From Nocardia nova NBRC 15556 (GTDB lineage: Bacteria > Actinomycetota > Actinomycetes > Mycobacteriales > Mycobacteriaceae), in the NCBI RefSeq assembly GCF_001613005.1, contig NZ_BDBN01000036.1, positions 1 through 64,000 of the forward strand: 64,000 nucleotides of DNA. Direction: 5' to 3'. A program made the translations under genes and the position numbers. Shown here in pieces: positions 31,961-40,900 of the stretch. The notes under the pieces are model-generated. The model was not told the origin of the DNA, made no database searches, and worked only from the letters and a program-made list of their open reading frames with translations. Each line of letters starts with the position of its first letter. The first letter of the stretch is position 1.

Positions 31961-34333
31961 ATGCGAGTAGACGGGCGGGAGATCCCCGTCTCCGGCAGTC
32001 TGCTGCAGCCGCGGATCAGGCGGACCAGCGACATCATTCGCGTGGTGTTGTCCGCCCTGCTGGTGGCGGTGGTGGTCGCCGGATCGCTCATCACCCGGCC
32101 GCGCTGGGAAGCCCTGGAGCGATCGGTCTCCGACATCGTCGGCTTCCTCACGCCCGAACAGTCCAACCTGGTCTATCTGCTCTACGGCATCGCGATTCTG
32201 GCATTGCCCTTCGCGATTCTCGTTCGCCTGATCTTCCGGATGCAATGGAAACTGCTCAGCGGCTACGTCACCGCGGGCCTGATCGCGGTCCTGGCGCTGT
32301 CCATCACCGAATCCGGAATCTCGGCGCCGCAGTGGCATCTGGCGGTGCCACGCCAGCTCGACACGTTCCTGTCGCAATTTCTCGACGATCCGCGCTGGAT
32401 CGCGATGCTGGCCGCCGGATTGACCGTGGCCAGTCCCTGGCTGCCGGCATCCTGGCGACGGTTGTGGTGGGCGCTGTTGATCGCGTTCGTGCCGCTGCAC
32501 CTGTTCGTGAGTCTGGTGGTGCCCTCGCGGGCGATGTTCGGGCTCGCGGTGGGCTGGTTCGTCGGTGCGGTGATCGTCCTGCTGGTCGGCACTCCGGCCT
32601 TGGAGGTGCCGCTGGAGGCCGCCGTCCGGGTGCTGGCCGGCCGCGGATACACCGTCACCGGATTCACCGTGCTGCGCCCGGCCGGTCCCGGACCGCTGCT
32701 GCTGAGCGCCGACACCGGGCCGCATCGCCAGCTGATCGTGGAGATGTACGGACAGAATCAGCGCAGCTGGGGAATGTTGCGGCAGGTCCGGCGCTGGCTG
32801 ACCTTCCGCAGCAGCGAACGCACCCCCGCCTTCGCCTCGATGCGCCGCGCCGTCGAGCATCGCGCACTGATGGGTATCGCGCTCGGCGATCTGGGACTGG
32901 CCAGCAACAAACCGCTGACGGTGGCCGCGCTGAGCCGCGGCTGGACCCTGTACGCGCACACCGCGCCCCGGGGCCGGCAGCTGGCCCCCGGCGACAGTGA
33001 GGTGGTGCTGACCAACGTCTGGCGGTCACTGCAGAACATGCATCGCGCCCAGATCACCCACGGCGATCTGCGAGTCGAGGAAATCCGCATCGCCGAGGGG
33101 CGGGTGCTGTTCGGCGGCTTCATGGCGGCGGAATTCGGCGCCTTCGACTCCCGCTTCTCCGCCGATATCGCGCAGCTGTTGCTCACCACGAGTTCCCTGT
33201 TCGGGGCGGAAACGGTGGTGGCCACCGCCATTCACGTGCTGGGGGAACAGGCGGTGCTCGACGCCTCGCGCCGGCTCACCAAGAACGGAATCGGCACCCA
33301 GGTCCGCAAATCGGTGCCCGACAGCGGTGAACTGATGAAAACGGTCCGCGCCCAAGTACTCCAGCAGACCGGTAAGGATCGGATCGAGGCCGCGCGGATC
33401 ACCCGCTACTCGCGCAACCAGATCGTGCAGCTGGTGCTGCTGATCGCGCTGGTGTACGTGGCCTACCCGTTCATCAGCCAGGTGCCGACCTTCTTCACCG
33501 AACTGCGGACCGCGAACTGGTGGTGGGCGCTGCTGGGGTTGACGATCTCGGCCGCCACCTATGTCGGCGCGGCGATGGCGCTGTGGGGATGTGCCGGGAC
33601 CTCGGTGAATTTCCGCAAGCTGCTGGGCATGCAGGTCGCCAACACCTTCGCCGCGACCACCACGCCCGCCGGGGTCGGCGGGCTGGCGCTGAGTGTGCGA
33701 TTCCTGCAGAAGAGCGGCCTGGGCACCGTGAAGGCGACCGCGGCGGTGGCACTGAACCAGGCGGTGCAGGTGATCACGCACGTGGTGCTGCTGATCGTCT
33801 TCAGCGTGGCCGCCGGTGTCTCGGCGAACCTGGAACATTTCGTGCCGAGTGCGACCGTGCTGTATCTGCTGGCCGGTGGTCTGCTGGGCGCGGTCGGTGC
33901 GGCCATGTTCGTGCCGACGGTGCGACGCTGGCTGCGCAACGAGGTGCGACCGCAGCTGGCGGAGGTGGTCGCGGAACTGCGCACGCTCTCGCGTGAACCG
34001 AAACGGCTGCTGATGATCGTCGGCGGCTGCGCGACCACCACGCTCGGCGCGGCGGGCGCGCTGTGGGCGGCCATCGAAGCATTCGGCGGCGCAACGACAT
34101 TCGTGACCGTGACGGTCGTGACGATGATCGGCGGGACGCTGGCCTCGGCCGCACCCACGCCCGGTGGTGTGGGCGCGGTGGAGGCGGCGCTGATCGGTGG
34201 TCTGGCCGCCTTCGGCGTGCCCGCGGCGATCGGCGTGCCGGCCGTTCTGCTGTACCGGGTACTGACCTGCTGGCTGCCGGTCTTCTGCGGCTGGCCGCTG
34301 ATGAACTGGCTCACCAAGCACGACATGATCTGA
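31961..34333 (+). CDS. Large flippase-like (UPF0104/LPG-synthase TM) membrane protein with kinase-like middle
   Basis: A 790-residue protein in three parts. Residues about 25-220 form six or so membrane segments. Residues about 225-490 are cytoplasmic and resemble an aminoglycoside-phosphotransferase/ABC1-type kinase: HRALMGIALGDLGLASNKP, and ITHGDLRVEEIRI where active enzymes have HGDLHxxN. The expected catalytic Asn is replaced (Glu) and no clear Mg-binding DFG follows, so it may be a pseudokinase. Residues about 490-790 are the lysylphosphatidylglycerol-synthase TM region (UPF0104), with TTTPAGVGGLALSVRFLQKS and APTPGGVGAVEAALIGGL. ATG chosen; the 248 bp upstream hold no gene. Related mycobacterial proteins are of unknown function. 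Confidence 0.85.
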   Translation: MRVDGREIPVSGSLLQPRIRRTSDIIRVVLSALLVAVVVAGSLITRPRWEALERSVSDIVGFLTPEQSNLVYLLYGIAILALPFAILVRLIFRMQWKLLSGYVTAGLIAVLALSITESGISAPQWHLAVPRQLDTFLSQFLDDPRWIAMLAAGLTVASPWLPASWRRLWWALLIAFVPLHLFVSLVVPSRAMFGLAVGWFVGAVIVLLVGTPALEVPLEAAVRVLAGRGYTVTGFTVLRPAGPGPLLLSADTGPHRQLIVEMYGQNQRSWGMLRQVRRWLTFRSSERTPAFASMRRAVEHRALMGIALGDLGLASNKPLTVAALSRGWTLYAHTAPRGRQLAPGDSEVVLTNVWRSLQNMHRAQITHGDLRVEEIRIAEGRVLFGGFMAAEFGAFDSRFSADIAQLLLTTSSLFGAETVVATAIHVLGEQAVLDASRRLTKNGIGTQVRKSVPDSGELMKTVRAQVLQQTGKDRIEAARITRYSRNQIVQLVLLIALVYVAYPFISQVPTFFTELRTANWWWALLGLTISAATYVGAAMALWGCAGTSVNFRKLLGMQVANTFAATTTPAGVGGLALSVRFLQKSGLGTVKATAAVALNQAVQVITHVVLLIVFSVAAGVSANLEHFVPSATVLYLLAGGLLGAVGAAMFVPTVRRWLRNEVRPQLAEVVAELRTLSREPKRLLMIVGGCATTTLGAAGALWAAIEAFGGATTFVTVTVVTMIGGTLASAAPTPGGVGAVEAALIGGLAAFGVPAAIGVPAVLLYRVLTCWLPVFCGWPLMNWLTKHDMI

Positions 34334-34392
34334 GCCGCACACCGATTCGCACCGGTCGCGGAGCGTAACAACCGGCCGCAGCCGATAAGGCG

Positions 34393-34424
34393 ACGAGCCG
34401 CCGAGTGTCGACTCGGCGGCTCGT
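34393..34424. terminator. Hairpin terminator between convergent genes
   Basis: A perfect 14-bp stem ACGAGCCGCCGAGT with a GTCG loop. It can serve the flippase-like gene on one side and the acyl-CoA synthetase on the other. Confidence 0.85.
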
Positions 34425-34488
34425 TCACGACCGGGTATGCGGCGCAGGTCCTGCCTCGACCGTGCCGGGCATATCTCCTGCCCTACGA

Positions 34489-36054
34489 TCAGCCCGCGTA
34501 TTCCTTGCGCAGCTGCACCTTCACCACCTTGCCGCTGGCATTGCGCGGCAGCTCCGGCACGATCACCAGATCCTTCGGATGCTTGTACCGGGCCAGGTTC
34601 TCGTTGAGGAACGGGGTCAGCTCCTCGAGGGTCAGCGTTTCGCCGTCGAGCAGCGCGACCACGGCCACCGGCACCTCGCCCCACTTCTCGTGGGCCCGGC
34701 CGACCACCGCGGCCTCGTGGATCTTCGGATGCGCGAACAGCACATTCTCCACTTCGGCACAGTAGATGTTCTCGCCGCCGGAGATGATCATGTCCTTCTT
34801 GCGGTCGACCACCCAGACGAAGCCCTCCTCGTCCTGGCGAACCAGGTCACCGGAGTGGAACCAGCCGCCGGCGAAGGCTTCCGCGGTCGCCTCGGGCTTG
34901 TTCCAGTAGCCCTGCATCATGGTCGGCCCGCGGTAGACGATCTCGCCGATCTCGCCCGGCGCGACATCGTTCATCTCGTCGTCGACGACGCGGCTCTGGA
35001 TGGTCGGGATGGGCTTACCGACCGAGCCCAGTTTGCGCAGCGCGTCCTTGCCCTCGAGTACGCAGGTGATCGGCGACATCTCGGTCTGGCCGAAGACCGC
35101 GACGTTCTGCGCGTTCGGGAAGCATTCGGCCATCGCCCGCAGCACGGTCTCCGAGGCGGGCGCCGCTCCCCAGCTCAACGTCTCCAACGCCAGCTTGCGC
35201 TCCTTGACCGTCGGATCCTCGCAGATCAGCTGCCACTGCGCGGGGACACAGAAGGCGGTGGTGGCCTGTTCTGCCTCGATGGCGTCGAGGAATTCGGTCG
35301 CGTTGAACGCGCCGAGCGGATGCAACACGGTCTTGGAGCCGAGCATGAACGCCGGGGCGAGGGAGCCCAGTCCGGCGATGTGGAACAGCGGCGAGGTGCA
35401 GAAGCCGATGCTGTCGGGGGTGGCGTTCATCGCCCGAATGCAGGTCAGCGCCTGGGCATTCAGATTCTCGTAGGACAGGATCGCGCCCTTGGGGCTGCCG
35501 GTGGTGCCCGAGGTGTACATGATCAACGCCGGAGTGTCCTCCGGAATGTCCTGCGGCACATGGGGTTCGCCGGTCTCGGCGAGGAAGTCGTCGTAGCCGA
35601 TGACGCCCTCGCCCGTGGTGCCACCGATGACGACGCAGGTATGCAGCGCCTCGCTCTGCGCCATCACACCGGTGGCCAGCGGCTGCAGCAGCGAGTCGGT
35701 GACGATCGCCGCGGCCCCCGAATCGGCCACGATGTAGGCGACCTCGGGCGGGGTGAGCCGGAAGTTCACCGGTACCGCGATCGCGCCCAGCGCGTTGATG
35801 CCGAACACGGCCTCCAGGTACTCGGTGTAGTTGAGCGCCAGAATCAGCACCCGGTCGCCGAAGCCGACACCGCGCCGAGCCAGAGCATCGGCGAATTTCA
35901 GTGACCGCTCGTGCAGCTGTTTCCAGGTGGTGTCCTGCCCGCGGAACCGGATCGCCACCGCGTCCGGGCGCATCAGCGCATGCGTGGCGAGCTGGTTGTT
36001 CCAGTGGTTTCGACGCGACCGGATCGGTTCGTCGGTCTGGACACCGGTGGTCAT
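34489..36054 (-). CDS. Acyl-CoA synthetase (FadD5-like AMP-forming ligase)
   Basis: A 521-residue ANL enzyme that activates a carboxylic acid to acyl-AMP then acyl-CoA. P-loop MYTSGTTGSPKGA, FGQTEMSP, GGWFHSGDLVRQDEEGFVWVVDRKKDMIISGGENIYCAEVE (in overlapping pieces) and the C-terminal ELPRNASGKVVK lysine are all present. The sequence resembles mycobacterial FadD5 types. ATG start after GAGAGGAGTTCCTGC. A well-formed promoter lies about 75 bp upstream. No mce or beta-oxidation genes adjoin it. Confidence 0.92.
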   Translation of the reverse strand: MTTGVQTDEPIRSRRNHWNNQLATHALMRPDAVAIRFRGQDTTWKQLHERSLKFADALARRGVGFGDRVLILALNYTEYLEAVFGINALGAIAVPVNFRLTPPEVAYIVADSGAAAIVTDSLLQPLATGVMAQSEALHTCVVIGGTTGEGVIGYDDFLAETGEPHVPQDIPEDTPALIMYTSGTTGSPKGAILSYENLNAQALTCIRAMNATPDSIGFCTSPLFHIAGLGSLAPAFMLGSKTVLHPLGAFNATEFLDAIEAEQATTAFCVPAQWQLICEDPTVKERKLALETLSWGAAPASETVLRAMAECFPNAQNVAVFGQTEMSPITCVLEGKDALRKLGSVGKPIPTIQSRVVDDEMNDVAPGEIGEIVYRGPTMMQGYWNKPEATAEAFAGGWFHSGDLVRQDEEGFVWVVDRKKDMIISGGENIYCAEVENVLFAHPKIHEAAVVGRAHEKWGEVPVAVVALLDGETLTLEELTPFLNENLARYKHPKDLVIVPELPRNASGKVVKVQLRKEYAG

Positions 36055-36128
36055 GCAGGAACTCCTCTCGGACCGTCGGAGTTCGCCACCGAATGGGCCC
36101 GGCGGCGTCGACGGCTGAACCAACAGCG

Positions 36129-36158
36129 AGAATAGCAACTAACTTTTTGCCGTGACAA
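36129..36158 (-). promoter_or_regulatory. Promoter of the acyl-CoA synthetase gene
   Basis: On the minus strand TTGTCA (36158-36153) and TATTCT (36134-36129) with an 18-nt spacer, in a short AT-rich segment. This leaves a leader of about 70 nt. The rest of the 417-bp divergent gap holds no gene that I can support. Confidence 0.55.
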
Positions 36159-36471
36159 GGGTTACATACGAGAATCCCGGTTCACAGAACATTCGCACGA
36201 ACGCGCCAACTCATGGCTATAACCTGGGTCTTTGGCTGAGTTCACAGTGACCTCAGTTCGCGATCCTTCGAGACTTTCGGAGCAAACTGCCGCTCACATC
36301 CTGTTGTCTCCGACGCGGTCGCCATGCCAGTATCGAGCCATCCGGGCAGGCCCGGCTCGCACGCGGCCAGGCACCCGAGGGGCGGCAGTCTGTGCACACA
36401 CCGGCATCGAGGGGTGCCGGAGATGCCGGGCGCGTCGCCCCGAGTCGTACCGCGGCCAGGAGGACAACCAG

Positions 36472-37443
36472 ATGTTGCGCACCAGATTCACCGAGATGTT
36501 CGGTATCGAACACCCGATCGTGCAGGGCGGCATGATGCACGTCGGCCGCGCCGAACTCGTGGCGGCGGTCGCCAACGCCGGGGCGCTCGGTTTCATCACC
36601 GCGCTCACCCAGCCGACCCCCGACGATCTGCGGCGCGAGATCGAGCGCACCCGGCAGCTCACCGACAAGCCGTTCGGCGTCAACGTCACCATCCTGCCGT
36701 CGATCAACCCGCCGCCGTACCAGGAATACGTTCAGGCGATCATCGAATCGGGCGTGAAGATCGTCGAGACCGCGGGCAGCAACCCGGAGCCGTTCCTGCC
36801 CTACTACAAGGAAGCCGGAATCAAGGTGCTGCACAAGTGCACCAGCGTCCGGCACGCGCTCAAGGCGCAGAAGATCGGCGTCGACGGCGTGAGCATCGAC
36901 GGTTTCGAATGCGCCGGCCACCCGGGTGAGGACGACGTCCCCGGCCTGATCCTGATCCCGGCCGCCACCAAGGCGCTCGACATCCCGGTCATCGCGTCGG
37001 GTGGTTTCGCCGACGCCCGCGGCCTGGTCGCGGCGCTGGCTCTGGGCGCCGACGGCATCAACATGGGCACCCGCTTCCTGTGCACCGAGGAGTCCCCGGT
37101 GCATCGGAAGGTGAAGGAACAGATCGTCGCCCACACCGAGCGTGACACCCAGCTGATCTTCCGCACCATGCACAACACCGCCCGGGTCGCCGACAACGAG
37201 ATCAGCCGCAAGGTGGTCGAAATCGAGGCCGCCGGAGGCAAATTCGAGGATGTGCGCGATCTGGTGGCCGGAGCCCGCGGCCGCCGCGTCTTCGACGAGG
37301 GCGACCTGGACGCCGGCATCTGGTCGGCCGGACAGGTGCAGGGTCTGATCGACGACATTCCCACCTGCGCCGAGCTGATCTCGCGCATCGTGGACGAGGC
37401 CGAGACGCTGATCAACGCGCGACTGGGTTCGCTGGTCGTCTGA
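36472..37443 (+). CDS. Nitronate monooxygenase / 2-nitropropane dioxygenase-family flavoprotein
   Basis: A 323-residue FMN enzyme of the NMO/enoyl reductase-like family: FGIEHPIVQGGMMHVGRAEL, AGALGFITALTQP, CAGHPGEDDVPGLILIP, IPVIASGGFADARGLVAALA and LGADGINMGTRFLCT. ATG after CCAGGAGGACAACCAG; the frame is open 240 bp further up but with no good start. Substrate may be nitronates or an enoyl compound. Followed by a hairpin, so it is separate from the PKS operon. Confidence 0.91.
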   Translation: MLRTRFTEMFGIEHPIVQGGMMHVGRAELVAAVANAGALGFITALTQPTPDDLRREIERTRQLTDKPFGVNVTILPSINPPPYQEYVQAIIESGVKIVETAGSNPEPFLPYYKEAGIKVLHKCTSVRHALKAQKIGVDGVSIDGFECAGHPGEDDVPGLILIPAATKALDIPVIASGGFADARGLVAALALGADGINMGTRFLCTEESPVHRKVKEQIVAHTERDTQLIFRTMHNTARVADNEISRKVVEIEAAGGKFEDVRDLVAGARGRRVFDEGDLDAGIWSAGQVQGLIDDIPTCAELISRIVDEAETLINARLGSLVV

Positions 37444-37457
37444 TTCGGCGTGCGGGG

Positions 37458-37487
37458 CGAGCCGCGACCGGCATGGGACGCGGCTCG
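37458..37487 (+). terminator. Hairpin terminator after the nitronate monooxygenase gene
   Basis: A 9-bp stem CGAGCCGCG/CGCGGCTCG with a 12-nt loop, followed by TCTCGTC. Separates this gene from the ACP-PKS-FAAL operon. Confidence 0.7.
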
Positions 37488-37676
37488 TCTCGTCACTCTC
37501 GCCCCTGTGGCCTCAGCTGTCTCGACCTCTTCACCGGGCCCCGACTTGTCGGCATAATCGCTGGGGAACCTGCACTATGCGGGACACCCGCACCCGGTCG
37601 GCACTGTGAGCCGCTGCGCGAATCGCGCTCACATGCCACCCGACCGTCGTGCGACGGCGCCGGATACGGGGAGGAC

Positions 37677-37928
37677 ATGGCGGTGGGGCAGCGGGAACGG
37701 ATCGGCACCTCGGCGGACGCGGCGGTAGCCGCCGTCGCGCACATGCTGGGCGCCGCACCCGAATCCGTCTCCACCACAGTGCCTTTCACCGATCTGGGCC
37801 TGAGCTCCGCGCAGCTCGCCCGCCTCGCGGGCGTGCTGGAAGATGCTCTGGGCGTGGAGATCTCGCTCACCGAGCTCTACGACAACCCGGATATCGAGCG
37901 GCTCGTCGACCACCTCGAGCGCCGATGA
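37677..37928 (+). CDS. Stand-alone acyl carrier protein of the PKS operon
   Basis: An 83-residue ACP. The phosphopantetheine site is DLGLSSAQLARL with Ser44 (LGLDS in canonical ACPs), followed by DALGVEISLTELYDNPDIERLV. ATG after GGGGAGGAC. Its stop overlaps the PKS start as ATGA. Mycobacterial FAAL-dependent PKSs such as PpsA carry a loading ACP fused at the N-terminus; here that domain seems to be a separate protein, so it is the likely acceptor of the fatty acid activated by the FAAL two genes down. Confidence 0.9.
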   Translation: MAVGQRERIGTSADAAVAAVAHMLGAAPESVSTTVPFTDLGLSSAQLARLAGVLEDALGVEISLTELYDNPDIERLVDHLERR

Positions 37929-40900
37929 CAGCCGTCACGCCACCGATATCGATCATCGGTATCGGATGCCGAGTACCGGGCGCTTCCGGCGTGAACGAAT
38001 TGTGGCGCTTGCTGATCGAGAGCCGCAGCGGAGTCGGCGACCCGCCGCCGGGGCGCGACGGCGCGGGCCGCGGCGGCTATCTGGATTCGATCACGGAATT
38101 CGACAACGACCGCTTCTCGATCTCCGATCGCGAAGCGGCCCTGATGGATCCGCAACAGCGGCTGGCGCTGGAGGTCGCGGTCGAAGCGATCGACGATGCC
38201 GGAGTCGGCTATCGGCTGAGCGGGTCGGACACGGCGGTTCTCTTCGGCGCCTGCGGTTTCGACCACGGAGCGGTCGTCCTCGGCAGCGGCGGGCAGGACG
38301 CGCCCTACGCGGTGACCGGGTCCGCGCTGAGCATCATCGCCAATCGGATCTCGTACGCACTGGATCTGCACGGACCGAGTGTGGTCCTCGACAGCGCGTG
38401 TTCGTCCTCGCTCGCGGCGGTGGACCTCGCCGTGCGGTTGCTGGCCGACGACGCCGTACCGTACGCCATCGTCGGCGGCGTGAATCTCGCGCTGCTGCCG
38501 CACACTTCGCAGTACCTCGAACAGGGTGGCTTCCTCGCCGCTGACGGGCGGTGCAAGCCGTTCGACGCGGCCGCCGACGGATACGTTCGCGGCGATGGGG
38601 CGACCGTGCTGGTATTGCAGCGCACGGCCGACGCGCAGCGTGAGGGCAACCGGTGCTACGCCGAGATCGCCGGCGCCGCGGTGGGTTCCGACGGCCGCTC
38701 GAACGGTCTCTACGCCCCGAACGGGCGCGCGCAACAACAGGTGATCCGCACAGCGTGGGCACGCGCCGGCCTGGATGCCCGCTCCGCCGGATACTTCGAA
38801 TGTCACGGCACCGGAACACCGGTCGGCGATGCGGTGGAGATCGAGGCGCTGGCCACCGTACTCGATGCGCCGGGCGGCGCGGTGAAACCGTATGTCGGAT
38901 CGATCAAATCGAATATCGGCCATCTGGAGGCGGCGGCCGGGGTGACCGGGCTGGCCAAAGTGGCGCTGTGCCTGCACCACGGAACCATCGTGCCCACCAT
39001 CAACTTTCAGCGCGAGAATCCGCTGCTGCGGTTGTCCGAACGCGGCCTCCGGGTGCCGGGTGAAGTGGTCGGCTGGCCCACGGATTCCGGCATGCCGCGA
39101 TGCGCGGGCGTCAGTTCGTTCGGATTCGGCGGCACCAATGCGCATGTGGTCCTGCGGGAGGTGGAGCCGGGACCGGTGCGCGAGGCGCGGCCTCCGGTGC
39201 TCATCGGCCTCACCGGTCGCGACGAGGACGAACTGCGTGACACCGCGACCGTTCTGGCCGGCGGCGAGATGTCGCTGTCCACCCTGGCCGCAACCGGACG
39301 CGCACTGCCCCAACCGGTTCGGGCCGCGATCGTGGCGGACGAGCCCGACGATGCAGGCGACGCACTGCGCGCGGTGGCGAGCGGCTCCCGTTCGCCGGCC
39401 CTGCTCGGCGTCGGTGGGCGACGGCGCGGACGAGTGCTTTTCCTGTTCTCCGGACAAGGTGGTCAGCATGCGCACATGGGGCGCGAGCTGGCGGCCCGGT
39501 ATCCCGAATACGCCCGGGCGGCAGCCGAAACGGCCGACGCCGTGGCGAATGCGGGCGGGCCGCGAGTGTGGACGCCCCGGCACGGCTTCGCCGACAGCGT
39601 CGGCGCCACCGAGACGGTGCAACCGGCGCTGTTCGTCTACCAGGTGGCGCTGGCCCGGTTGCTCGCGGCGTGGGGAATCGAGCCGGATGCGGTGGCCGGG
39701 CACAGCCTCGGCGAAATCGCGGCCGCGGTGATCGCGGGCGCCCTGTCCCTCGACGATGCCGCGCATCTGGTCACCGTGCGCTCACGGGCGCTGGGGCGGC
39801 TGGCCGGGCAGGGCATGATGGCGCTGCTCGAGGCGACGCCGGATCAAGCGCGGCGGCTGGTCGAGCCCTTGCGCGCGGAGGTCGCGGTGGCGGCGGTGAA
39901 CGGGCCCCGGGCGGTGGTGGTCTCCGGGACCACGCGATACATGGAGACATTGCTGCGGCGAGCGCGGCGGCGGCAGTACTACGTACGACCCGTGCCGGTG
40001 GATTTCGCCGCGCACAGCCCGCAGGTTCGCGCGCTCGCCGACGAATTCACCACCGCGCTGCGAGCGCCGGTGCCGCGGGCCCCCCGCGTGCCGGTGTTCT
40101 CGACGGCACGATCCGGCCGGGTGATCGATTCCGCCGCGATGGATACCGACTATTGGATCGACAACCTCTGTGGCACCGTCGATCTGGACGCGGCCGTCGA
40201 ATCCGCCGTGGGCCGGGGCTACACCTCGGTCGTGGAGATATCACCGCATCCGGTGCTGGCGCCGGCCGTGCGCGACTATCCCGAACTGGCCGACGCGGTC
40301 TTCTCGGCCGCGCATCGCGACGGCGAGGTCACCGCCCTGCTCCGCACGGTCGGCGCCATGTATCTGCGAGGGCGTGATGTCGATTGGTCGATCCAGGGCG
40401 CGACGGCCGGTCCTGCGGTCGAACGACGTTGGCGGCGAAAAACTTTCCCGTTGCTCACCCGGACCGCGACCGATCCCGGCCGCGAACGACTGGACGATCA
40501 CGTGGTGAACGGTGTGCCGACCGTGCCGGCCGCGTATTGGATTCGGCGCCTGCTTGATTCGGTTCCCGGACCGATCCGGCTGGCCGACTTCGCGGTTCAC
40601 GAACGCACGGACATCGCGGATCTCGCCGCGGTCGGCTACCGCAGCGGATCGGATCTGCGCGTACTGCTGGGGCCGGTGTCGCTGGCCTCGGCGCGGGCGG
40701 AGACCGCCGCCTCGCCCGCCGACATTCTCGGGTGGATGCGTACGGTGGACGACCATCGCATCTCCGCCACGACAGCGGACGAACTCGATATCGACGAGTT
40801 CTATACGTCCTTGCGCACCCGTGGACTCGACTACGGTCCGCGGTTCCGGACGCTAACCGCCGTGCGTGCCGGAAACCGCGGCGCCGTCGGAGTTTTCGAT

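Noticed and set aside
37877..39766. A 629-codon frame on the minus strand inside the PKS gene
   Set aside because: Antisense to the conserved KS and AT domains, biased composition, no ribosome site.
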